A DNA stretch of 64,000 bases from Candidatus Babeliales bacterium (GTDB taxonomy: Bacteria > Babelota > Babeliae > Babelales > JACPOV01), in contig DATALT010000001.1 in NCBI GenBank assembly GCA_036260945.1, positions 32,110 to 96,109 of the forward strand, written 5' to 3'. The notes below the pieces were generated by a model. It was not told the DNA's origin, made no database searches, and saw only the letters and a list, made by a program, of their open reading frames with translations. The position numbers and the translations under genes are program-made. Position 1 is the stretch's first letter. The number at the start of each line of letters is the position of its first letter. This document shows positions 28,542 through 37,036 of this stretch, piece after piece.

Positions 28542-29993
28542 TACTTGATCTTCCGAACATTTCAGTATCACGTCAAATGGATTTTGTGCGTCGTAGACGA
28601 TGTTTTCGCCATCGAGGCGCAGGTTCGAGAGTACAACAGTAATTAAATGTCGTTTTTCCTCAACTTCAGAACCGGTAAATAAATCATAGGCACGACTTGC
28701 CAGTATCAGCAGCAGTTTTACGGTAACATAATAGTTATCTTCTGCTTCTTGTAATTGTTCAAGACGGATACTGATATCGGTGAGCTGATCGCGAAATGAC
28801 TGGTAAAATCTGTCGTAGTCGCTCTCAGTAATTCTCCCTTTGAGCTTATCCAAATACAAATTATCGATCATCTTAGTGATCTGTTTTTGTTCTCGCGTTA
28901 GCTCATCAAACTGTCTGTTTTGGAACTCAATCTTGTTTTCATGTACTTCGCTTAATGTTTCAATAGTTTGCTTTAACACATCTTTGGGCATTTGCATGCG
29001 TTGAAATATTGCGGCCAGTTGTTTTGTTATTACTTCTTCTCGCAGCCACTTTGCTCCATGCTTGCCATTATATTGCGTGCAATGGTAATAGACGTGGCCC
29101 TTGTGCTTTTCTGGCGTTATAGCCAATCCGCAATCGGCGCAGCGCAATAATCCTCGATAAATATAATCGTGGCGCTTAACGGCAAATTTGGCTTTCTTTT
29201 TATTAAAACTGGCTTTCACTGCTTGTACCTGTTCAAAAAGAGATTGAGTGATAAGTGGTGGATAGCGATGATGATACATCTTATCTTTGACGAGCATTAT
29301 CCCATAATAGAAATGATTATTAAAAACTTTATCAATGTAGCTGACGCTCCAATTTAAATCATGATCAGCTTTTATCTTTTTGGACAATAGTTCCATAGAA
29401 TAGGCGCCGCTGGCATAGAGCTCAAATGCTTTTACAATTATACGCGAACCATATTCATCAACAATGATATCTTTTTTGTTTCCGGGTAGTGCGATATTCT
29501 TATAGCCATACGGAGCTTTGCAAGGCCATTCTCCTTTGCGCAGCTTTTGTTCTATTGCGCGCCGGACGTTATCACTGATCGCATCTGAATAATATTTGGC
29601 GAGTCCCAGACTAATACTGAAATGAAATTTTTCAGCGGCAGAAATGCGGCTGGTGATAATCTGCCCGTCGGAAACAAAATGGAGTTCTATTTGATCGTTC
29701 AGAGATTTTTCATAAAGAACCGATATGCGTTTATCAAATATATTGCGGGATAAGCGATCTACTTTATCGCAGCATACGGCAACTTTTTCTTTTTGCTCGA
29801 TAACAAAATCCAGAATTGCATCAAACTCTTCTCGTTGATTTTTATAAGCGCTTTCATCAAAGCTAAAAGTTTTACCGATCGTGAATCCTTTATTCTGGCA
29901 ATACTTTTCCAGGCGAGCCACTTGAGCCGGTAGCGAAATACCAGCTTCTTTTTGTTCTTCAGTGCTCACGCGCGCAATAAGAATGGCTTTCAT
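28530..29993 (-). CDS. Large serine recombinase (site-specific integrase)
   Basis: The 487-aa enzyme has the resolvase catalytic domain first (MKAILIARVSTEEQ, nucleophile Ser10; DKVDRLSRN with the conserved Arg). A recombinase domain follows (KAPYGYKN, then SVSYIDKVFNNHFYYG), then a zinc ribbon (CADCGLAI...YYHCTQ) and a long coiled coil (ENKIEFQNRQFDELTREQK). Such enzymes integrate and excise DNA between short att sites. ATG 29993 has AGAGA upstream. Its stop at 28530 lies inside tRNA-Glu, and its last codons run through the proposed att core, typical of an integrase lying next to its own site. Confidence 0.92.
   Translation of the reverse strand: MKAILIARVSTEEQKEAGISLPAQVARLEKYCQNKGFTIGKTFSFDESAYKNQREEFDAILDFVIEQKEKVAVCCDKVDRLSRNIFDKRISVLYEKSLNDQIELHFVSDGQIITSRISAAEKFHFSISLGLAKYYSDAISDNVRRAIEQKLRKGEWPCKAPYGYKNIALPGNKKDIIVDEYGSRIIVKAFELYASGAYSMELLSKKIKADHDLNWSVSYIDKVFNNHFYYGIMLVKDKMYHHRYPPLITQSLFEQVQAVKASFNKKKAKFAVKRHDYIYRGLLRCADCGLAITPEKHKGHVYYHCTQYNGKHGAKWLREEVITKQLAAIFQRMQMPKDVLKQTIETLSEVHENKIEFQNRQFDELTREQKQITKMIDNLYLDKLKGRITESDYDRFYQSFRDQLTDISIRLEQLQEAEDNYYVTVKLLLILASRAYDLFTGSEVEEKRHLITVVLSNLRLDGENIVYDAQNPFDVILKCSEDQVWRP
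28535..28546 (+). repeat. attL-like 12-bp direct repeat (tRNA-Glu end)
   Basis: GACGCCATACTT: the first seven bases are the tRNA-Glu 3' end (GAC-G-CCA), the last five are flank. An identical copy lies at 38973. The copies differ immediately on both sides (GG/TG before, GATC/CGCT after). Confidence 0.65.
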
Positions 29994-30102
29994 AAGTAAA
30001 TCTCTCTGGGTAGAAGGGAAATCGAATCATTAATGATTCGGCCAGTTTAGCAGAGAGAGGATGAGTTCAGAACTAGATTATCTGAATTAGAGAAATTATT
30101 TT

Positions 30103-30345
30103 TTATCGTCTTGGGAATATTGCATAAGCTACAGTAATCAAGGTGCTTAATTTAGGATTGCCTTTAGTGGATAGGGTCTTGTAAAGACTTTCTCTTCCTA
30201 ATCCTGTTTTTTTAGCTAATTGAGCAATTCCACCTTGTGCTTCAACAATGTTTTTAATAGCTAAGAGAAGTAGTTTTTGAGCCTCGTCTTCAGGATCTTT
30301 TAAATCTTGTATGAGCAAATCACGATAATTTTTGCTTCTTGCCAT
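30103..30345 (-). CDS. Orphan addiction-module antidote-like HTH protein
   Basis: The 80-aa protein matches the HI1420-type antidote family: KDPEDEAQKLLLLAIKNIVEAQGGIAQLAKKTGLGRESLYKTLSTKGNPKLSTL, a helix-turn-helix of the lambda repressor class. Family members usually follow a RelE/HigB-like toxin gene. Here the preceding gene is another antitoxin, so this one has no visible partner. It ends early (AYAIFPRR), so a few C-terminal residues may be lost. It could act as a solitary repressor for the element. Confidence 0.75.
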   Translation of the reverse strand: MARSKNYRDLLIQDLKDPEDEAQKLLLLAIKNIVEAQGGIAQLAKKTGLGRESLYKTLSTKGNPKLSTLITVAYAIFPRR

Positions 30346-30370
30346 GATCTTTTTTCTGCAATAAGCAAAA

Positions 30371-30769
30371 CTATTTCTTATTGATACCTGAAGGGCTTAT
30401 TGGGATAATCTGCCCATTTTTTTCGAGCAAGAAATTATATCCAAGTCCTTTTAATACTTTAAAAAAACTCTTCGTATTAAAACTTTCTTTTGTGCCTGAT
30501 CTCATTTCTTGAACGATGGTTGGAGATACGCCTGCTAGTCTTGCTAGTTCTCTCACTGAAACATCATCATTTTCCATTGCGGCTAGTATCATTTCTGAAA
30601 GCAATAATTCTTTGTATCCTTCTTCGAACTTTTTTCGTTGCTGTGGGGTTTTTGCTTCCATTAATTCATCATAGGTAGATTTACCTGTTGCTTTTGGTGT
30701 AGTTCTTTTAGGAGATGTTTTAATTGTGCTAGTATTGGTCTTTTCTTTTTTTGTTAGTTTCTTAGTCAT
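30371..30769 (-). CDS. HigA-type antitoxin, XRE family
   Basis: GGAGGAA lies 5 bases before ATG 30769, which is better than the ATG at 30784. The N-terminal ~45 residues are lysine- and threonine-rich and probably disordered. The HTH is VSVRELARLAGVSPTIVQEMRSG. The start overlaps the toxin gene end by 8 bases, so toxin is read first and antitoxin second, the order of higBA loci. The product should neutralise the toxin and repress the operon. Confidence 0.8.
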   Translation of the reverse strand: MTKKLTKKEKTNTSTIKTSPKRTTPKATGKSTYDELMEAKTPQQRKKFEEGYKELLLSEMILAAMENDDVSVRELARLAGVSPTIVQEMRSGTKESFNTKSFFKVLKGLGYNFLLEKNGQIIPISPSGINKK

Positions 30770-31145
30770 AGTAATTTCCTCCACGATTTCTTTTAATATA
30801 ATCTTCTTTGGCTTTAACTGCTCTTTTTTTTTCTCGAGGTGGTAACTTATCTTGTTTCTTTTGGAATCCGTTCGTAATAACTACTTTCGCACCATGAAAG
30901 AAGAAGCATAGCAATCGATTCTGATCAGATTTAAAGGCATAAATTTGGTCGTCTTCATCTCGAAATTTTTGTTTATTAAAAATCTTTCCCATATTGCCAA
31001 GCAATTTAAACAAATAAAATATCTTATCTCGTTCTTCTTCTGTCAACTGATGATAATATTCTGATGCGTTACTTTTGCCGCGACTATCAAAATACCATTC
31101 TAGAGTAAACTTCTCACCTCGATATGCTATAAGCTTCTGCTTCAT
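30762..31145 (-). CDS. HigB/RelE-type toxin (phage Gp49-like family)
   Basis: The 127-aa protein has the Gp49-like pattern: FYLFKLLGNMGKIFNKQKFRDEDDQIYAFKSDQNRLLCFFFHGAKVVITNGFQKKQDKLP, followed by a K/R-rich helix. These toxins are ribosome-dependent mRNA interferases. The C-terminus has an extra basic tail (KRNRGGNYYD). It is paired with the overlapping XRE antitoxin. The pair probably stabilises the element in the cell line. Confidence 0.82.
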   Translation of the reverse strand: MKQKLIAYRGEKFTLEWYFDSRGKSNASEYYHQLTEEERDKIFYLFKLLGNMGKIFNKQKFRDEDDQIYAFKSDQNRLLCFFFHGAKVVITNGFQKKQDKLPPREKKRAVKAKEDYIKRNRGGNYYD

Positions 31146-31233
31146 TATTCCTCAAACAATTTTTTTTGATTTTATATACTGCAAGTGTACCAGAAACATA
31201 ATACAATAGCAATCTGCAGAAAATAATGAGTTT

Positions 31234-32619
31234 CTAAATAGAGGCTAATCTTAACGGTTTAAATTTGCTCAATTGCTCTCTAATTACCCCAAAAGGGTTT
31301 TGCGAGCTTGGTAGATTAATCTTATTTACATCGGCCATCAAGCGATACCAGGAACGTTGATGGCATTTGGCAAATCTACTCCTTAACTCTCGGGCGCTCA
31401 TTACTTCAAGTGCTTTCTTTAATCCAAATATTTGTAATATTTGTTTAGTATTTAAATCAGGATTGTTGATTAATAAAGCTGCAAGGAGCGATTTATCATT
31501 TCCTTTATAATCTATAAGGACTGATCGTTTACTTTCTATTTCATCAAGATAATGTAATAGGATTTTTTTTGAGATGGTAGGCTTGAAAAGACTTTTAAAG
31601 GAAAGATCAGATTTAATATTCAATGATTTAAAGAGTTTTTTTATTTTCTCTCGCTTATTGAGGCGCACTTCCATGCGTAAAAATTCTAATTTCCTGCGCG
31701 TTGCAAATCTATCAAAGAGATTGAGTTGGAGTTCGCTATCTTTTTCTATCGCGCGCTTGCTGCTTAATTTTGCTTTTTCAAGATCACGTATTTTATCATA
31801 GAAAGCTATTTCATACGAATTGCAATGCCATTTGTAACTATGGCCCTCATTGCGATAATCGGTTTGGTTTACATCTAGGGAAAGTTTAACATTTGCTTCT
31901 TTGATTTTGTTGATGAAATGATAGGGCGTTGAGCCATCAGTGAGCGGAATGTTTTTCGAGTAATGAATTCCAGCAAGGGGAGCTTGAGAAAGTTGTTTGG
32001 TGGTTGTTTCGATTCCCATTTCTTGTAAAGTTGCTCCAAGCTTTTGGATAAGCGGTGTAAAATCTTTGCTCTTAAGCTCATCAAAATTATTGCCGAAGAA
32101 TAGTTTGGCGAGAGAGAGTTCGATTTTTAACAGCGGCTCAAAAGCGCCGCTGGAATTAATTCGATTTGAGAGCGTAAGATGCGGCTTATAGATGTCCGCG
32201 TGCAATTCTTTCTTTGTTGGATTTTGTATTGATTTGATCCCAGGATTCGCAGCATTATCTAAAATCCATCGCGCGGACGGCTGAAATTTATCCGGATTGT
32301 TAATGCTAAATCTATCTTTGCTTAATCGTAAGATGACCGTATCAATCATTTGCTGTACATCCATGATGCGAATTCTGAGGTGATAGCATAAAGATAAATG
32401 AGTTCTTAATAAAAACAAAGGCCCGCATTCTGTGCGAGCCGATTTTGCCTCGTTGGTTTTTCTTTTTGCTTTTTTTGTTTTCTTTGGATTGAGTCGTTTA
32501 TCGATAATGATAAGCGCTGCAAAGTACGCTGCTACTCGTTTGCGTTCATCAATGGTTAAGATAATCTTTAGGGGTTTGTCCGCTCTAGTTTTGACGGCGG
32601 CTGCTTTTTTTAATTTCAT
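31234..32619 (-). CDS. Putative replication initiator (phage gene II/X-like)
   Basis: I placed the start at ATG 32619 (AGAGAG upstream); a second ATG at 32364 would remove a K/R-rich ~85-residue extension. The core has features of phage/plasmid gpII/X-type replication proteins: KPHLTLSNRI, LKIELSLAKLFFGNNFDEL, HCNSYEIAFYDKIRDLEK and EFLRMEVRLNKREKIKKLF. These families nick DNA for rolling-circle replication. I cannot point to a certain catalytic Tyr or HUH pair. Its place between the toxin-antitoxin pair and the cargo suggests an element that once replicated on its own. Confidence 0.5.
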   Translation of the reverse strand: MKLKKAAAVKTRADKPLKIILTIDERKRVAAYFAALIIIDKRLNPKKTKKAKRKTNEAKSARTECGPLFLLRTHLSLCYHLRIRIMDVQQMIDTVILRLSKDRFSINNPDKFQPSARWILDNAANPGIKSIQNPTKKELHADIYKPHLTLSNRINSSGAFEPLLKIELSLAKLFFGNNFDELKSKDFTPLIQKLGATLQEMGIETTTKQLSQAPLAGIHYSKNIPLTDGSTPYHFINKIKEANVKLSLDVNQTDYRNEGHSYKWHCNSYEIAFYDKIRDLEKAKLSSKRAIEKDSELQLNLFDRFATRRKLEFLRMEVRLNKREKIKKLFKSLNIKSDLSFKSLFKPTISKKILLHYLDEIESKRSVLIDYKGNDKSLLAALLINNPDLNTKQILQIFGLKKALEVMSARELRSRFAKCHQRSWYRLMADVNKINLPSSQNPFGVIREQLSKFKPLRLASI

Positions 32620-32714
32620 AAAACTCTCTAGATGATACTTAATAAAAAATATCACCGTGCTGATTTTCTCCAGCAAAAAATAATAAATATAGTGCTATTT
32701 AAAAAAGATAAGGC

Positions 32715-32831
32715 TTACTTAAGATCTCTGAGCCAGCTTGAATTATCAAGACTGCTCGCTTGGCAACATTGTGCCGTAAGCCTACTATGTGAATTGTTCA
32801 GGATTTGAGCCCTGATGAAGAGAGAGTTCAT
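32715..32831 (-). CDS. Possible small ORF with strong ribosome site
   Basis: ATG 32831 is preceded by AGGGGGA at about 5 bases, unusually strong for this genome. The ORF encodes 38 residues (MNSLFIRAQILNNSHSRL...) with no known motif. It lies in the otherwise gene-free 370 bases between the replication gene and the DUF305 gene. It could be a leader peptide or a remnant. The rest of the gap (32832-33047) is very AT-rich with nothing I can name. Confidence 0.25.
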   Translation of the reverse strand: MNSLFIRAQILNNSHSRLTAQCCQASSLDNSSWLRDLK

Positions 32832-33047
32832 GATATTCCCCCTTTTGGGAATGATTACTTCAATTACAAATTTAGACTTGAATTTTACTGAAGTTATTAA
32901 TAATTGCAAGATAAATGTGGGCGGAGTTTAATTTTAAAAATAATATTTTGATATTTCTAAAACAATTACAAATTATTTAAGTTGTCAATTATTTATGCTA
33001 AGACAGATTTGTGGGTGTTAAATTCTTAATCATGGAAAGACTTAGTT

Positions 33048-33491
33048 ATGAGATATATTAATCTATTAGTCATGGCAACATCATCTTTTATATCTATGTA
33101 TATATTGATGTATATAATGGTTAATAAATTTGCCAATATTTATCCGAATCTAAATCAATTGTATATGGCAGGTGTAATGACAATACCGATGATATTAATT
33201 GAGTTGCTAATAATGCGATCGATGTATAACAATAAGAGGATTAATGTTATTATCGGAGTATGTAGTTCTGCTCTATTTATGGTATTAATAATCTTTATTA
33301 GAAAACAAATAGCCATATCGGATAGAGAATTTCTAAAATCAATGATTCCTCATCACGCAGCAGCTCTATTAATGTGCGAACAAGCATCATTACAAGATCC
33401 AGAAATCAAAGAGTTATGTATGACTATTCTATCCACGCAGCAATCTGAGATTGATTTGATGAAAGCAAAGCTTGTGATGCTAGAAAGCTGA
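33048..33491 (+). CDS. DUF305 (CopM-like) membrane protein
   Basis: Three N-terminal membrane spans (residues ~5-85) are followed by the DUF305 motif: FLKSMIPHHAAALLMCEQA...QSEIDLMKAKL. The HH pair and methionine-rich helix are typical of this family, some members of which (CopM) bind copper outside the cytoplasm. Codon use is visibly richer in ATA and AT-ending codons than in the flanking chromosome, consistent with transfer. It leads the copper cargo, 212 bases before the multicopper oxidase. Confidence 0.78.
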   Translation: MRYINLLVMATSSFISMYILMYIMVNKFANIYPNLNQLYMAGVMTIPMILIELLIMRSMYNNKRINVIIGVCSSALFMVLIIFIRKQIAISDREFLKSMIPHHAAALLMCEQASLQDPEIKELCMTILSTQQSEIDLMKAKLVMLES

Positions 33492-33703
33492 TAAGAATGT
33501 GACTTAATTTTTTTCATAATGTCTATCCGTATTAGTTATTTTTAAAATTAACTATGATAGAGGCGCTTTTTTAAAATTAGTTCATCAGAATAATAAGTCA
33601 TTCATTGTTTTTTATTATTATCAAAATAAGGTTTCTCATACTTGTTATTCTCAGTATCTTTGCTAGCATATCTCATGTTTATAATTAATAAAAAGCAGAG
33701 TAT

Positions 33704-34996
33704 ATGAAGCATTTAATTATTATTTTTTTTATTGCTATTCCATCATTGGCTCAGCATCATAAGCATAATAGTTCAGAAGTTTCTTCAGCGGTTTCTTCTT
33801 CGCAATTTTCTTGCCAAAACCAGCCACTAATGCCTCAATGTTTAAAAAAAAGAGGAATTAAAAAAGGGCCCGAAAGGCTTTCCCATGCCTGGGCAAACCC
33901 CAAAATAAAGCCTTCATTGCCTCCGCCATTGACTGGAAAACAAATGGGAGTTATCGCTACTCCTGGTATTGAACCGCTTGGTTATGAAATGGATGGCGTT
34001 GTAAAAGTTTTTAAGTTATATGCCCAACCTATTGAGCAATATATTACCAATGGCAAAGAAGCTGATTATGAAAAACTAATCCCAGAAAAAAACAAAGTTC
34101 CTCATGGGCTTGTACATCACAGAAATATTGTTCAAAAAATTCGTGCCTGGGGCTTCAATGGATCAACCCCTGGCCCTACGATAGAAGTTAATGAAGGCGA
34201 TAGAATTAGGCTTCTAATTACCAATGAACTACCTGAGCCACTGTCGGTACACTCACATGGTATAGAGCTTCCTAATGATCAAGATGGTGCTGGCGGCTTT
34301 GCTGAGCCAGTCATCATGCCGGGTGAAACACGCGCATATGAATACACTTTATATCAATCAGGAACAGCGTTCTATCATGGTGAATTTAATTTAATGAAGT
34401 TAACAGGATATGGGGTTACTGGTGCTTTAATTATTCATCCAAAAGAATATGACCATGTTATTGATAAACAATTTGTGATTACCTTGCAAGAATGGAGAAT
34501 ACTCCCAGGCAATGTTGATCCAGATTTGGTGAGTATGGATTTTAATTGGTTTACGTTCAATGGTCGCTCAGCCCCTTTTATACCGACGTTAACTGTTAAT
34601 CAAGGTGATCGTGTTCGAATTAGGCTTATTAATATGAGTATGGATAATCATCCGATTCATATGCATGGCCATACATGGTGGGTGGTTGGAACAGAAGCTG
34701 GCCCTATCCCTCTATCAGCGCAATGGCCAGGCAATACGGTTGATGTGCCGCCGGGGGCTTCACGAGATGTAGAATTTATTGCATGGAATCCTGGCCTTTG
34801 GTTTTTTCATTGTCATAAAGTTCATCACGTTATGAATGCTCATGCTGATGTTCCGCTCGGGGTAATGCCTCATGGAGGAATGTTCACAATAGTTCATGTT
34901 ATTCCAAAAGATCCAAAAGCAAAATGGCAGCATCCCAAGCAAGATGGGCATGATATATCGAGCCGTGATTATCATAGAGGGAAATCAGAACAATGA
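33704..34996 (+). CDS. Secreted multicopper oxidase with an altered HxH motif
   Basis: The 430-aa exported protein (signal MKHLIIIFFIAIPSLA) has two cupredoxin domains. Copper motifs: HSHG (183-186), HPIHMHGH (316-323) and HCHKVHH (369-375), the last carrying the type 1 Cys370. The second of the four motifs, normally HxH (as in YHSH), reads YHGEF (His225-Gly-Glu227), so one type 3 copper ligand is missing. Family members oxidise Cu(I) to less toxic Cu(II) in the periplasm. The stop overlaps the next start (ATGA), so it is coupled to the TolC-like gene. Activity depends on whether Glu227 can substitute. Confidence 0.88.
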   Translation: MKHLIIIFFIAIPSLAQHHKHNSSEVSSAVSSSQFSCQNQPLMPQCLKKRGIKKGPERLSHAWANPKIKPSLPPPLTGKQMGVIATPGIEPLGYEMDGVVKVFKLYAQPIEQYITNGKEADYEKLIPEKNKVPHGLVHHRNIVQKIRAWGFNGSTPGPTIEVNEGDRIRLLITNELPEPLSVHSHGIELPNDQDGAGGFAEPVIMPGETRAYEYTLYQSGTAFYHGEFNLMKLTGYGVTGALIIHPKEYDHVIDKQFVITLQEWRILPGNVDPDLVSMDFNWFTFNGRSAPFIPTLTVNQGDRVRIRLINMSMDNHPIHMHGHTWWVVGTEAGPIPLSAQWPGNTVDVPPGASRDVEFIAWNPGLWFFHCHKVHHVMNAHADVPLGVMPHGGMFTIVHVIPKDPKAKWQHPKQDGHDISSRDYHRGKSEQ

Positions 34997-36360
34997 TTAT
35001 TATTCTTCTTCTCTCTATTATATTATTACTTCCTGCTTGTCATAAAGTGTCTATTACGCGTGAATTCAATCAATTGCAAAAAACTACTAAGGATATTACC
35101 GGATCTGAGATTATTCATGATAGCTGTATTAAATATTCAGATTCAGAAAGTGCTATTAAAGATAGTATTTCCTATGGATTAAGCCGCAATGAGGCTGTAA
35201 AAATAGCATTAATGAATAATCCTTCTTTGCAAGCTGACTTTGAAAAATTAGGGATAGCTAAGGCTGATCTGATTCAAGCAGGTTTGTATACAAATCCAAC
35301 TACTCAGAATGTCTTTCGATTTCCAACACGTGGGGAGCCTCATCAGACTAATATTGAAAGTGTAATGACCATGGCACTTTCTGATTTGTGGCAAGTTCCA
35401 TTACGTAAAAAGATTTTTGAAGATGAGCTTGAAATTATTACGCTTCGCATTCTTACTACTATTCTTGATGTGGTAGAAAATACTAAATCTGCTTATGATG
35501 CTTGCGTAAAAGCTAATTTACTGCTGGAAAATGAAAAAATAATATTATCATTTACTAAAGAATTGCGTGATGAGACTTATTATCGTCAATTATTTGGGTA
35601 TTCCAACGATTTAGATAAAGATAATGCTGATGCGCAAATAGCAATTGTACGGGCAGCTCTTGTTGAAATCATAAAAGAACAAAAAAGAGCCTATCTTCAT
35701 CTGACAAAATTACTGGGCATAACCCCATCAAGCAAAAAATTTGTTCTAACAGATACGATTCTTGATGATGTGCAGACTTTTTCTTTATCAGATCTTGAAT
35801 CGTATGCGCTTGATTATCGACCCGAAATACAAATTGCTCGTTTAAAGATGAAACGATATGAGGATACCGTGCGCTTTGAAAAAGCTCGAATTTGGAAAGA
35901 TGTTAATGTGGGAATTGGATACAAGCAGGATTTTGATAAGCCATTTCGAGGATGGGGTCCAGCGATTAATTTTAGTATTCCTATCTTTGATACTAACAAT
36001 GCCCAAATTGCAAAAGCAGAATTCGAATTTGAACGTGCAAAGAAAAAATTGCGCTCAAGAAGAATTAGGATTCAAGAAGAATTGAGAGCCTCATTAGTTA
36101 TGATAAATAAGGAAAAGAAAGAAATTAGCTATTACAATGCCATGGTTATTCCTTCATATGAGAAGGCAATTGATTATACGTATACTTATGCAAATACTAT
36201 GCAGCTTACTATGATTACTGCATTGAAGTCCCAATTAAATCTTTATATGGCGGAACAAGAATTAATAGAGAAATATTACAATCTTCATATTGCTTATAAT
36301 AAACTTGAACGTGCATATGGCAAAACAATTGAGCCATTGCAGAATGAACAAATGACCTAG
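34993..36360 (+). CDS. CusC/TolC-like outer-membrane efflux lipoprotein
   Basis: A lipobox (LLLPAC, Cys16) ends the short signal. The rest is the outer-membrane efflux protein repeat: LSRNEAVKIALMNNPSLQADFEKLGIAKADLIQAGLYTNP, then long coiled helices and the second repeat at LESYALDYRPEIQIARLKMKRYE. It should form a trimeric exit duct for a pump. No CusA or CusB homologue is on the element, so a chromosomal partner is needed or the duct acts alone. Translation is coupled to the oxidase. Its last ~185 bases are repeated at 38178-38381. Confidence 0.88.
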   Translation: MIIILLLSIILLLPACHKVSITREFNQLQKTTKDITGSEIIHDSCIKYSDSESAIKDSISYGLSRNEAVKIALMNNPSLQADFEKLGIAKADLIQAGLYTNPTTQNVFRFPTRGEPHQTNIESVMTMALSDLWQVPLRKKIFEDELEIITLRILTTILDVVENTKSAYDACVKANLLLENEKIILSFTKELRDETYYRQLFGYSNDLDKDNADAQIAIVRAALVEIIKEQKRAYLHLTKLLGITPSSKKFVLTDTILDDVQTFSLSDLESYALDYRPEIQIARLKMKRYEDTVRFEKARIWKDVNVGIGYKQDFDKPFRGWGPAINFSIPIFDTNNAQIAKAEFEFERAKKKLRSRRIRIQEELRASLVMINKEKKEISYYNAMVIPSYEKAIDYTYTYANTMQLTMITALKSQLNLYMAEQELIEKYYNLHIAYNKLERAYGKTIEPLQNEQMT

Positions 36361-36408
36361 TTTCGCATAGGAATACATATTTTCTAATAACCTTTAAAGG
36401 AGTATAAA

Positions 36409-36810
36409 ATGGCATGTCAAATGTCTAGAGAATGTATCGATGCCTGTAATGCATGTATAAAAAAATGCGAAGAATGCGTTAAATGTTGTAAAGATTGTGA
36501 AGGATGCATAGCAGGAAGAAAGGGCGAGTGCAAAACAAGTGCTGATAATTGTATAAAGAAATGCAGAGAGTGTATCGATGCTTGCAGAAAATGTATTATC
36601 GCATGCCAATCGCATATCAAGCAATGCGGAGATAAAGAATGTTGCAAGTCTATGGAAAAGTGCATTGATGAATGCAATAAATGCATTAAGGCATGCGAAG
36701 AATGCTGCAATGCGTGCAAAACACAAGATGCAAAGTGTGCCGAATCATGCAAGAAATGTGTGCAGGCCTGTAATGATTGCATAAGAGCATGCACAGAATG
36801 CATTAGTTAA
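36409..36810 (+). CDS. Cysteine-rich helical metal-binding protein (DUF326/Csp-like)
   Basis: Of 133 residues, 34 are cysteine, mostly spaced as CxxC and CxxxC in helices (ECIDACNACIKKCEECVKCC, CIKKCRECIDACRKC). This matches the four-helix, cysteine-lined DUF326/copper-storage (Csp) pattern, in which the thiols bind many Cu(I) ions inside the bundle. There is no signal peptide, so it should act in the cytoplasm. AGGAG precedes ATG 36409. It follows the efflux gene by 48 bases and is probably in the same transcript. Metal identity is inferred from the neighbours. Confidence 0.85.
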   Translation: MACQMSRECIDACNACIKKCEECVKCCKDCEGCIAGRKGECKTSADNCIKKCRECIDACRKCIIACQSHIKQCGDKECCKSMEKCIDECNKCIKACEECCNACKTQDAKCAESCKKCVQACNDCIRACTECIS

Positions 36811-36843
36811 ATTAAGGGGCTGTCCTAGATAACTAAAAAAGAG

Positions 36844-36898
36844 TTATACTAGAGACTGGGGCTGGCATAGTCTATGCCAGCCCCAGTCTCTAGTATAA
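36844..36898. repeat. Perfect 27-bp inverted repeat with a 1-base centre
   Basis: Arms 36844-36870 and 36872-36898 are perfectly complementary around a single T (36871). The outer part includes CTAGAGACTGGGGCTGG. There is no T-run after it, so it is not a standard terminator, although it would form a very stable hairpin after the Cys-rich gene. It could be an end-of-transcript stabiliser, a protein or recombination site, or a degraded mobile repeat. Confidence 0.85.
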
Positions 36899-37036
36899 AG
36901 CTATCTTAAGATTGTTCTCATTATTCGCGTGGTATTTTTTCTGGGGTAAAGAACATATATCCAAAACCATTTGATTTGTTGAACAAAAAACTATGATGGA
37001 TTTTGTAACAAAAAAATAATAAAAAGAAGAAAAGTA

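Noticed and set aside
36417..36803. Long open frame antisense to the Cys-rich gene
   Set aside because: It is the mirror of the cysteine codon pattern (His/Ser/Leu-rich), has no ribosome site, and lies fully inside a well-supported gene.
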